Origin: Prado023 sp039812125
GTDB taxonomy: Bacteria; Actinomycetota; Actinomycetes; S36-B12; CAIYMF01
Assembly: GCA_039812125.1 (NCBI GenBank)
Contig: JBDHZV010000108.1
Span: 1-9,781 of the forward strand
Length of the DNA stretch: 9,781 bases
Reading direction: 5' to 3'
Shown here: one piece after another, positions 1-5,131 of the stretch
How positions within the stretch are numbered: position 1 is the stretch's first letter
How the letters are laid out: the number at the start of each line of letters is the position of its first letter
The notes under the pieces: model-generated
What the model saw: the letters and a program-made list of their open reading frames with translations, nothing else
The model's database searches: none
Told to the model about the DNA's origin: nothing
Position numbers and translations under genes: made by a program

Positions 1-150
1 GGACCCCGACGCCTTGATCGACCCGGACACCCCGGACCCGGACGCCGCACCACCCGACGCGCTGTCCGTGGTCCCGGCATCACTGCACCCGGCCAGGGCC
101 AGGGCCAGCACCGCGGCCACACCCGTCACTGCCATGTGTTGACGCTTCAT
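1..150 (-). CDS. pstS: Secreted lipoprotein, probably phosphate-binding PstS (N-terminal 50 codons)
   Basis: This gene runs out of the window to the left. The ATG at 150-148 (read on the minus strand) is preceded by a clean AAGGAG with 7 nt spacing. The visible product begins MKRQHMAVTG, followed by a hydrophobic stretch and the lipobox LALAGC, so Cys22 should be lipidated and the protein anchored outside the membrane. After the Cys comes a Gly/Ser/Ala-rich linker and then GSIKASGS at residues 43-50. That resembles the first strand and phosphate-binding loop of PstS-type ABC substrate-binding proteins. The PHO-box-like repeat upstream supports phosphate uptake. The lipoprotein assignment is firm. 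The PstS assignment is an inference from a short match plus the promoter, because the ligand-binding domain lies outside the window. If correct, pstC, pstA and pstB would be expected further left. Confidence 0.7.
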   Translation of the reverse strand, partial: MKRQHMAVTGVAAVLALALAGCSDAGTTDSASGGAASGSGVSGSIKASGS

Positions 151-157
151 TGTCGTG

Positions 158-163
158 CTCCTT
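158..163 (-). promoter_or_regulatory. Shine-Dalgarno site of the pstS-like gene
   Basis: Read on the minus strand the bases are AAGGAG, 7 nt before the ATG. This fixes the start of the lipoprotein gene at 150. Confidence 0.8.
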
Positions 164-193
164 CATTCGATCGGTCGTTGCGTGACGGTCGTG

Positions 194-199
194 ACGCTA
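194..199 (-). promoter_or_regulatory. Candidate -10 element for the pstS-like gene
   Basis: On the minus strand this reads TAGCGT, fitting the actinobacterial TAnnnT pattern. It lies between the PHO-box-like repeat and the ribosome binding site. No good -35 hexamer is seen at the usual distance, which is common for activator-dependent promoters. The call rests on pattern and position only. Confidence 0.4.
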
Positions 200-226
200 G
201 GGGCGGTTCGGCAACGGCACGGGCCC

Positions 227-248
227 TGCGCGTGAACCGTCGGTGAAC
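227..248 (-). promoter_or_regulatory. PHO box: two 11-nt direct repeats, probable PhoP operator
   Basis: Read on the minus strand there are two adjacent 11-nt units, GTTCACCGACG (248-238) and GTTCACGCGCA (237-227). Each begins with a perfect GTTCAC, spaced exactly 11 nt apart. In Streptomyces, PhoP binds such 11-nt direct repeats upstream of phosphate-starvation genes such as pstS. The site lies upstream of the candidate -10 and faces the lipoprotein gene. It is also about 90 nt upstream of the divergent transporter gene and could in principle affect it. Confidence 0.75.
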
Positions 249-328
249 GCCGGATGTGCATCTCGGGCCCGGCAGCGGCCGGCCGGTCGCTGCGGTGAGG
301 GGCGCTGCGGCCGGATCCGGGCGGGCGC

Positions 329-334
329 TACGGT
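329..334 (+). promoter_or_regulatory. Candidate -10 element giving a leaderless transporter mRNA
   Basis: TACGGT fits TAnnnT and ends 6 nt before the GTG at 341, so transcription would be expected to start at or next to the start codon. No Shine-Dalgarno sequence is seen before this GTG, which agrees with leaderless translation. No convincing -35 is visible. Confidence 0.45.
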
Positions 335-340
335 CTGGTC

Positions 341-1489
341 GTGGTCGATCAGGGACGTGGGCGGGGCCTGCCCGGCTGGCTCGGGATCCTCGCCAGCCCG
401 ATCGAGGGCCGCGTGATCGTCGGCCCGAACTGGTTCGCCTCGGTGATGGGCACCGGGATCGTGGCGGTGGCCGGCGCGACACTGCCGGTGGCGATCCCCG
501 GCGCGGTGACGACGGCCGCCTGGCTGCTGGCCGTCGGGCTGCTCGTCGGACTGCTGCTGTTCATGCCGTGGAACTGGCGACGGAACCCCGGAACCCTGCG
601 CGCCATCGCCGAGGATGTCGTGGCGATCCAGTTCTTCGGCGCCCCGCCGATGGCGCTGATGACGGTGGCCTCGGCGACCATCCTGGTCGGGTCGCGCTAC
701 CTGGGCCAGTCGCTGGCCGTCGGGATCGGTGCCGGGCTGTGGGCGGTGGGCACCGTGCTGGGATTCGTCACGGCGGTCGCGGTGCCCTACCGGTTGTTCA
801 CCCGGCTGGAGGTGCGCCACGACGGCGCCTTCGGTGGCTGGCTGATGCCGGTCGTCCCGCCCATGGTGTCCGCCGCCGTGGGTGCGCTGCTGGTGCCGCA
901 CGCTCCCGCCGGCCAGCTGCGCGAGACGCTCCTGCTGTTCTGCTACGCCTGCTTCGGGATGAGCCTGGTCCCGGCGCTGATCATCGTCACGCTGATCTGG
1001 AGCCGGCTGGCGCACTTCGGCAGCTCGGGGTCCGCGCGGGTGCCGACGCTGTGGATCGTGCTGGGTCCGGTGGGCCAGTCGATCACGGCCGCGGGCGCCC
1101 TGGGGACCGCGGCGATCACGGCGGTCCCGCCGCCGCTGTCGACCGCCCTGGACGCCTTCGCGGTGGTGTTCGGCGTGCCGATGTTCGGGTTCATGCTGCT
1201 GTGGCTGCCCCTGGCTGCCGCTCTCACGCTGCGGGCCCGCAGGCGCACCATGGGGTTCGCCCTGACCTGGTGGTCGTTCACCTTCCCGGTCGGCACCTGC
1301 GTGACCGGGGCCAGCCAGCTGGCCCATCACACGGACCTGGTGGCGTTCCGGGTGGCCGCCGTGTCGCTGTACGTGGGCCTGCTGCTGGCCTGGGCCACGG
1401 TGGCCGCGCGCACCCTGCACCAGTCCCGGCACGGCACCCTGCTGACCCCGCCGGCCCAGAGCGCCCAGCCCGCCGCCCGGAAGGGCTGA
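341..1489 (+). CDS. TDT/SLAC1-family (TehA-like) membrane transporter
   Basis: This 382-residue protein is very hydrophobic, with about ten predicted membrane segments, the layout of the tellurite-resistance/dicarboxylate transporter (TDT) family, which includes TehA, Mae1, Ssu1 and the plant SLAC1 anion channels. Family-like motifs are PNWFASVMGTGIVA (29-42) in the first membrane segment, GGWLMPVVPPMVSA (165-178), LGPVGQS (241-247) and WWSFTFPVGTCVTGAS (310-325). The C-terminal 25 residues are polar and probably cytoplasmic. Members move anions, dicarboxylates or sulfite, and the substrate cannot be read from sequence. The GTG at 341 is preferred because the conserved first helix begins about 28 residues later and a -10 element sits directly before it. 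The gene is divergent from the pstS-like gene. I see no link to the downstream RiPP operon, although a role in export or resistance cannot be excluded. Confidence 0.88.
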   Translation: MVDQGRGRGLPGWLGILASPIEGRVIVGPNWFASVMGTGIVAVAGATLPVAIPGAVTTAAWLLAVGLLVGLLLFMPWNWRRNPGTLRAIAEDVVAIQFFGAPPMALMTVASATILVGSRYLGQSLAVGIGAGLWAVGTVLGFVTAVAVPYRLFTRLEVRHDGAFGGWLMPVVPPMVSAAVGALLVPHAPAGQLRETLLLFCYACFGMSLVPALIIVTLIWSRLAHFGSSGSARVPTLWIVLGPVGQSITAAGALGTAAITAVPPPLSTALDAFAVVFGVPMFGFMLLWLPLAAALTLRARRRTMGFALTWWSFTFPVGTCVTGASQLAHHTDLVAFRVAAVSLYVGLLLAWATVAARTLHQSRHGTLLTPPAQSAQPAARKG

Positions 1490-1575
1490 GCGCGCAGCCG
1501 GACCGGACGGATCGTCGCAACCGGTATGGACCCCCGATCAGCAGGCAGGTCTGGAGGCGTGCCGCGACCGCGGCC

Positions 1576-1581
1576 TACCCT
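1576..1581 (+). promoter_or_regulatory. Candidate -10 element of the GAF/ANTAR gene
   Basis: TACCCT fits TAnnnT and lies 27 nt before the ATG at 1609, with an AGGGG ribosome binding site at 1601-1605 in between. The 119-nt gap after the transporter gene suggests separate transcription. No recognisable -35 is present. Confidence 0.35.
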
Positions 1582-1608
1582 GATCTGAACGTCACCGGTG
1601 AGGGGACC

Positions 1609-2337
1609 ATGCAGCCACGCCGCCGACCACCACCCCGCCCGGGCCCCGGGGACGCTGCCCCGCGAACCGGCCCCGGGGGTCCCGCCGCCTCGGCGGAGTT
1701 CGAGCTGTGCGCGCTGGCCGCCCGCCAGGTCCCGGTCCGGCGCGCCGCCATCGCCCTGGGGGAGCAGGCATGGGCCCTGCCGGGCAGCGACAGCGCCCTG
1801 TGCGACCTCATCGACCGGGAGCAGACCGTGGCCGAGGGGCCGCACGTGGAGGCCCTGGCCGGGGGGGCCGTGGTGCGGGTGGCGGACCTGAGGTGGGCCG
1901 GACGGTGGCCGATGCTGGTCGCCACCGGTGCTGTCTCGGCGGCACCGTTCCGCAGCCTCGTGGTGCTGCCGCTGCCGGCCGTCGGCGCGGGGCACCCGAT
2001 CGGGCTGCTGTCGATGGCGCGTGACGCCCGAGTGCCGTTCCGGGACGACGAGGTCGCGCTGCTCGAGGTGGTCGCGCACGGTGTGCTGCTGCGCCTGGTC
2101 GACCGGTGGCGTGCGGCCCGTCAGCTGGAGCAGGTCGCCGGCGAGTCGGGAGGCGACGACCGGGACCTGGCCGTGGGGGCGCTGGCTGCCGTGCTGGGGA
2201 TCCGTCGCGCCGAGGCGGCCATGGTCCTGCGGGCACGGGCCCTCGGTGCGGGTGCGACCGCACGGGAGGCGGCCCGCAGCATGGTGGACGGGCGGGGCGA
2301 CGGCGGCCCACCGGCAGCAGGACGCCCGCTGCGATGA
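1609..2337 (+). CDS. GAF-domain protein with ANTAR-like C-terminus, putative regulator
   Basis: This is a 242-residue soluble protein. After a Pro/Arg/Gly-rich disordered start (1-28), residues 32-165 match the GAF domains common in actinobacterial regulators: DREQTVAEGPHVEAL (69-83), then VVRVADLRWAGRWP (88-101), a VLPLP strand (119-123), PIGLLSM (130-136) and a final helix. Residues 186-228 (DLAVGALAAVLGIRRAEAAMVLRARAL onward, ending AAREAARSM-like) resemble the end of an ANTAR domain, the three-helix RNA-binding module of antitermination regulators, with the LGIRRAEA and A.EAARSMV pattern. The usual long coiled-coil linker is short and the first ANTAR helix is poorly conserved, so RNA binding is uncertain. 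The ATG at 1609 has AGGGG upstream, and the open frame before it is non-conserved. The gene lies 120 nt upstream of the RiPP precursor on the same strand, so it is a candidate regulator of the cluster. That link is inference. Confidence 0.78.
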   Translation: MQPRRRPPPRPGPGDAAPRTGPGGPAASAEFELCALAARQVPVRRAAIALGEQAWALPGSDSALCDLIDREQTVAEGPHVEALAGGAVVRVADLRWAGRWPMLVATGAVSAAPFRSLVVLPLPAVGAGHPIGLLSMARDARVPFRDDEVALLEVVAHGVLLRLVDRWRAARQLEQVAGESGGDDRDLAVGALAAVLGIRRAEAAMVLRARALGAGATAREAARSMVDGRGDGGPPAAGRPLR

Positions 2338-2345
2338 CGACCCGT

Positions 2346-2373
2346 GGCGGTGCCCGGCGGGCGCCGGTCCGCC
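2346..2373 (+). terminator. Hairpin just after the GAF/ANTAR gene (possible terminator/antiterminator)
   Basis: The sequence pairs GGCGG (2346-2350) with CCGCC (2369-2373), and inside it CCGGC (2354-2358) with GCCGG (2363-2367) around a GGGC loop. The two stems are separated by a 3/1-nt internal loop. It starts 8 nt after the GAF/ANTAR stop codon. No T-tract follows, as is common in high-GC actinobacterial terminators. It could end the upstream transcript or act as an attenuator for the precursor operon. The pairing is read directly; the function is inferred. Confidence 0.5.
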
Positions 2374-2383
2374 GAACGGGGAC

Positions 2384-2413
2384 TTGTCGCGATCCGGCAG
2401 GTAAGGACAGGCT
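2384..2413 (+). promoter_or_regulatory. Candidate promoter of the RiPP operon
   Basis: TTGTCG (2384-2389) as -35 and CAGGCT (2408-2413) as -10, separated by 18 nt, resemble housekeeping actinobacterial promoters of the TTGaCa-18-tAGgcT type. The site lies downstream of the 2346-2373 hairpin, which would insulate it from upstream transcription. The predicted leader is about 35-40 nt. The call is based on pattern only. Confidence 0.4.
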
Positions 2414-2425
2414 CACCAGTGCAGG

Positions 2426-2453
2426 CCTCGCCCTGGGGCCGCCGAGGGAGGGG
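2426..2453 (+). promoter_or_regulatory. Ribosome binding site of the precursor, partly in a hairpin
   Basis: The purine-rich GAGGGAGGGG (2444-2453) is a strong Shine-Dalgarno, with GGGAGG 6 nt before the ATG at 2458. This decides the precursor start. CCTCG (2426-2430) can pair with CGAGG (2443-2447), covering the 5' part of the Shine-Dalgarno sequence. The 5-bp stem with a 12-nt loop is only moderately stable, so control through occlusion of this site is a possibility, not a demonstrated fact. Confidence 0.55.
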
Positions 2454-2457
2454 AACG

Positions 2458-2880
2458 ATGCCTGACCTGAATCTCGACCGTCTCGAGACGCTCAAGCCGT
2501 CTGACCGGGCCCGTGTGGAGCTCGAGCTCAAGCGCACCCTGGATCGCCAGCTGGGGATCATCGACCTGCCGGTGCGTCCGGCGCCCCAGCGCAACCAGTT
2601 CCAGGCCGCGCTGACCCAGCTGTCCAGCGACCGGGCCTACCGGGAGCGGGCCGTCGCCGACCCCTCCGTCATCACGTCGGACTACAAGCTCTCGCTCAAG
2701 GAGCTGCAGGCCCTGCGCCAGGTGGCGGTGCTCTCCGGGGCGGACGTCGCAGTCGTGGACCGGTTCCGCGCCGACTCCATCGCTCGCGGGGGCGTGAACG
2801 CCCTGGACAGTGTCGACGTCAGCTGCTGCTCGTGCTGCTGCTGCTGTTGCGGTGACACCGCTGTGGCCATCTCCGGCTGA
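2458..2880 (+). CDS. TOMM/LAP RiPP precursor peptide with poly-Cys core
   Basis: This 140-residue peptide has a long leader and a short Cys block at the end. Residues 1-121 are charged, mostly helical and contain no Cys. Residues 50-100 have a pattern (ALTQLSSD, VADPS, YKLSLKELQAL) loosely like the compact helical leaders of some TOMM precursors, possibly LigA- or nitrile-hydratase-like. That relation is low-confidence. The C-terminus, residues 122-140, reads SCCSCCCCCCGDTAVAISG: ten contiguous cyclisable residues (8 Cys, 2 Ser) followed by a short tail. Such Cys/Ser blocks are substrates for YcaO cyclodehydratases (as in streptolysin S and plantazolicin), and exactly those enzymes are encoded downstream. 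Gly-Gly at 111-112 could be a leader-cleavage site, but this is unproven. The ATG at 2458 is chosen for its strong ribosome binding site over an in-frame GTG at 2344. The sagB-like gene follows 12 nt after the stop, in the same frame. Confidence 0.93.
   Translation: MPDLNLDRLETLKPSDRARVELELKRTLDRQLGIIDLPVRPAPQRNQFQAALTQLSSDRAYRERAVADPSVITSDYKLSLKELQALRQVAVLSGADVAVVDRFRADSIARGGVNALDSVDVSCCSCCCCCCGDTAVAISG
2821..2850 (+). repeat. TGC triplet run encoding the Cys core
   Basis: Ten codons, AGC TGC TGC TCG TGC TGC TGC TGC TGT TGC, form a near-perfect trinucleotide tract inside the precursor gene. Only the TCG and TGT codons break it. Slippage in such a tract would add or remove Cys residues without a frameshift. 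Confidence 0.85.
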
Positions 2881-2892
2881 GCGCGCCCGGCC

Positions 2893-3756
2893 GTGCGGAT
2901 CGCCTGGTCGACCCCGCTGGACCCGCGGCTGGAGGTAGCCGCCGACCCGTCCGCCTGGTGCGAGTTCCACGAGGCGTCCAAGCTGCCGGCCGCGGTGGCC
3001 CGTGCCCAGTCGCAGGGGTTCGCGCCCACCCCGGTGCAGGCCCACCTGATGGCGCGCGCGTTCCGGCAGGTGCCGACCCGCACCCGCGTGGAGCTGCCCG
3101 CCGGGGAGCCCAACCCGGAGCTGATGACCACGGTGATGGCCCGGCGGCGCTCCCGCCGGGAGCTGGAGGAGGCCGTTGCGCTGGCGGACCTGGCCGTCGT
3201 GGTGCAGCAGGCCCTCGGGCCGACCATGGTCACCCAGGACCCGCAGGGTGGCGTGCGCAGCGTGCTGCGGGCCTGGCCGTCGGCTGGGGGGCTGTACCCG
3301 CTGGACGCCTACGTCGTGGCCCAGGAGGTGCTCGGCCTGGCACCCGGCTGCTACCACGTGAACACGGTGTCCGGGTGCCTGGAGCGGGTGGAGGCACCGC
3401 CGGTGCGCGAGGTGCTCGAGCGGGGCTTCTTCTGGCAGGAGTTCACCACGACCGCCGCCGCGGTGGTCCTGCTGGTCGCGGTCGTGGAGCGCAGCACCGC
3501 CAAGTACGGCGAGCGGGGCTACCGGTTCGCGCTGCTCGACGCCGGCCACGCTGCCCAGAACCTGCTGCTCACCGCCGAGCAGCAGCACCTGTCGGCCGTG
3601 GCGGTCGGTGGCTTCGACGACGACGCGCTCGCCGGGTGCCTCGGGCTGGACGGCACCCGGGAGGCCGTGGTGCACACCGTCGCGCTCGGCGGGTCGCCGG
3701 CTCCCGGGCCGCAGCCGGCACCCGGGGAGATGCCGGCACCCGGGGAGATGCCATGA
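2893..3756 (+). CDS. SagB-type FMN-dependent azoline dehydrogenase
   Basis: This 287-residue member of the nitroreductase/SagB (ThcOx) superfamily should bind FMN and oxidise thiazolines/oxazolines on the precursor to aromatic azoles. Visible family motifs are the FHEASK start (25-30), RRRSRRE (84-90, phosphate-binding Arg cluster), WPSAGGLYPLDAYV (128-141), PGCYHVN (151-157), KYGERGYRFALLDAGHAAQN (204-223) and VGGFDDD (238-244). The GTG at 2893 has no Shine-Dalgarno and lies 12 nt after the precursor stop, so translation probably depends on coupling. A later start would cut into the conserved region. The C-terminal tail, about 269-287, is a low-complexity Pro/Gly extension (PAPGPQ PAPGEM PAPGEM P) encoded by 18-bp tandem repeats. 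It lies outside the catalytic fold and is probably dispensable. The family call is confident; the role as the B protein of this pathway follows from context. Confidence 0.93.
   Translation: MRIAWSTPLDPRLEVAADPSAWCEFHEASKLPAAVARAQSQGFAPTPVQAHLMARAFRQVPTRTRVELPAGEPNPELMTTVMARRRSRRELEEAVALADLAVVVQQALGPTMVTQDPQGGVRSVLRAWPSAGGLYPLDAYVVAQEVLGLAPGCYHVNTVSGCLERVEAPPVREVLERGFFWQEFTTTAAAVVLLVAVVERSTAKYGERGYRFALLDAGHAAQNLLLTAEQQHLSAVAVGGFDDDALAGCLGLDGTREAVVHTVALGGSPAPGPQPAPGEMPAPGEMP
3697..3750 (+). repeat. 18-bp tandem repeat (three units) at the 3' end of the sagB-like gene
   Basis: Two perfect copies of ccggcacccggggagatg (3715-3732 and 3733-3750) follow a diverged copy (3697-3714). They encode PAPGPQ, PAPGEM and PAPGEM in frame, just before the stop codon. 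The unit is a multiple of three, so copy-number changes would leave the reading frame intact. This looks like recent slippage duplication. Confidence 0.95.
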
Positions 3757-3769
3757 GGGGTGGGAGGCC

Positions 3770-5131
3770 ATGACCGAGTCGGAGGGTCGCTACGACCAGA
3801 AGGACAACGAGTTCATCGCCTGGTATCCGCCGGCCCTGTCCTCCGACGAGGTCGCCGACGTGTGGGCGCCCCGGGAGGCGGCCTTCTACGTGCACATCCC
3901 GTTCTGCACCGCGATCTGCGACTACTGCGGCTTCGCCGTGCAGCGCGAGCGGGACGCCGACCAGCCCCGGTACCTCGCCGCGGTGCACGCGGAGATCCAG
4001 CGCTACATCGACCAGGGCCGGCTGGCGCGCCTGACGTTCAGCTGCGGGCACTTCGGCGGGGGGACCCCGTCGGTGCTGCCCGCGGCCGAGCTGGTCGCGA
4101 TCATCCACCGACTGGCCCGGGGGGCCCGGGTGACCCCCGACGCCGAGCTCACCGTCGAGGCCAACCCCATCAGCTTCACCGCGGAGCAGGCCGCGACCTA
4201 CCTGGCGGGCGGCGTGACCCGGATCAGCCTGGGCGTCCAGTCCTTCGACGAGACGATCCTGCGCACCATCGGCCGCCCGCACCGCCGGGAGGACGTCGAG
4301 GCCGCGCTGGCCACCGCGCGCGACTGCGGCGTGGGCAACTTCTCGCTGGACCTCATCTACGGGGTGCCCGGCCAGGGGATGCGCCAGCTGCGCGAGGACC
4401 TGCTGCGGGCCGTGGACAGTGGCGCCACGCACCTGTCCTGCTTCCGGCTGGAGATCATCCCGTTCACCGTGCTCAAGCTGCGCGAGGCGGCCGGCGAGCT
4501 GCCGGACCGGTTACCCCGTGAGGTCCTCGACGAGATGGACGACCTGGTCGCCGAGGTCCTCGTCGACGCGGGGTTCGTCGAGTACGGCGCGTTCAACTTC
4601 GCCCGGCCCGGCTTCGAGAGCGTGCACAACCGCATCGCGTTCATGGCCCCGCAGGGTGAGTACGTGGGCTTCGGCAACGGCGCCTACTCGTTCGCCGACG
4701 GCCACATCTACTGCAACGACGCGCTCATCCCGCGCTACGTGGAGGCCGTCGAGGCCGGCCGGGACCCGATCGCGTTCAGCCGGCGGGTCAGCTCCGTGGA
4801 GGAGATGTCGCGCTACTTCGTGCTCGGGCTGAAGTTCTTCCGGGTCCCGCGCGGGCCCTTCCTCGCCCGCTTCGGCCGGACTCCGGAGGAGGTGTTCGCC
4901 CCGCAGCTCGACGCCCTGGCCGGCGATGGGATGCTGCGTCGCGAGGCCGACGACTACGTGCTCACGGCGGCCGGCCGGCGATACGTGAACAACGTGTGCA
5001 AGGAGTTCTACGACGCGGGCAACCGGGGCCGGCGCCAACAGGTGCAGTTCGTCCCGACGCTGACCCCGGGGCAGATCCTGGCCTACTCCCGGCGGGCGGG
5101 GCTGGCTGCGCAGCCGGCGGGTGCCCGATGA
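3770..5131 (+). CDS. HemN/HemW-like (class C-like) radical SAM enzyme, candidate azole methyltransferase
   Basis: This is a 453-residue radical SAM protein. The 4Fe-4S cluster motif CTAICDYC gives Cys46, Cys50 and Cys53 (CxxxCxxC), preceded by FYVHIPF as in HemN/HemW. Further HemN-type motifs are FGGGTPSVL, VEANPISF, RISLGVQSF, IGRPH, DLIYGVPGQ and, later, YVGFGNGAYSF. A C-terminal HemN-like domain follows (YFVLGLKFFRV and beyond). No cobalamin-binding or SPASM domain is seen. HemN-like class C enzymes in RiPP clusters (TbtI, NosN) methylate azoles or indolic acids with two SAM molecules, so thiazole C-methylation of the core is the best guess. HemW-like haem chaperoning is less likely in this setting. 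The ATG at 3770 is preceded by AGGGGTGGGAGG, 13 nt after the sagB-like stop. Codon 248 (4511-4513) is TTA, the only TTA found in a coding frame of the window. The stop overlaps the next start (ATGA). Confidence 0.9.
   Translation: MTESEGRYDQKDNEFIAWYPPALSSDEVADVWAPREAAFYVHIPFCTAICDYCGFAVQRERDADQPRYLAAVHAEIQRYIDQGRLARLTFSCGHFGGGTPSVLPAAELVAIIHRLARGARVTPDAELTVEANPISFTAEQAATYLAGGVTRISLGVQSFDETILRTIGRPHRREDVEAALATARDCGVGNFSLDLIYGVPGQGMRQLREDLLRAVDSGATHLSCFRLEIIPFTVLKLREAAGELPDRLPREVLDEMDDLVAEVLVDAGFVEYGAFNFARPGFESVHNRIAFMAPQGEYVGFGNGAYSFADGHIYCNDALIPRYVEAVEAGRDPIAFSRRVSSVEEMSRYFVLGLKFFRVPRGPFLARFGRTPEEVFAPQLDALAGDGMLRREADDYVLTAAGRRYVNNVCKEFYDAGNRGRRQQVQFVPTLTPGQILAYSRRAGLAAQPAGAR

Noticed and set aside
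256..2337. Long open frame (693 codons) running through the transporter gene into the GAF/ANTAR gene
   Set aside because: Only the part from 1609 is protein-like. The first 450 codons are an out-of-frame, Arg/Gly/Pro-rich shadow of the transporter gene, typical of high-GC DNA.
2344..2457. Earlier GTG start for the precursor, adding 38 residues
   Set aside because: The extension is Arg/Gly-rich, would lie across the hairpin and promoter region, and has no ribosome binding site. The ATG at 2458 has a strong one.
2821..2880. Cys-rich end of the precursor as a metallothionein-like metal-binding peptide
   Set aside because: Metallothioneins have spaced CxC/CxxC motifs, not a contiguous run, and complete TOMM machinery follows directly. 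Metal binding by the modified product is still possible.
2413..3771. Minus-strand 452-codon open frame opposite the precursor and sagB-like genes
   Set aside because: The composition is Arg/Gly/His/Gln-rich with no recognisable domain, and it mirrors a well-supported plus-strand gene.
3770..5131. Housekeeping coproporphyrinogen oxidase or HemW for haem synthesis
   Set aside because: The gene overlaps the E1-like gene and sits inside the RiPP operon. No haem genes are nearby. Sequence alone cannot fully exclude it.
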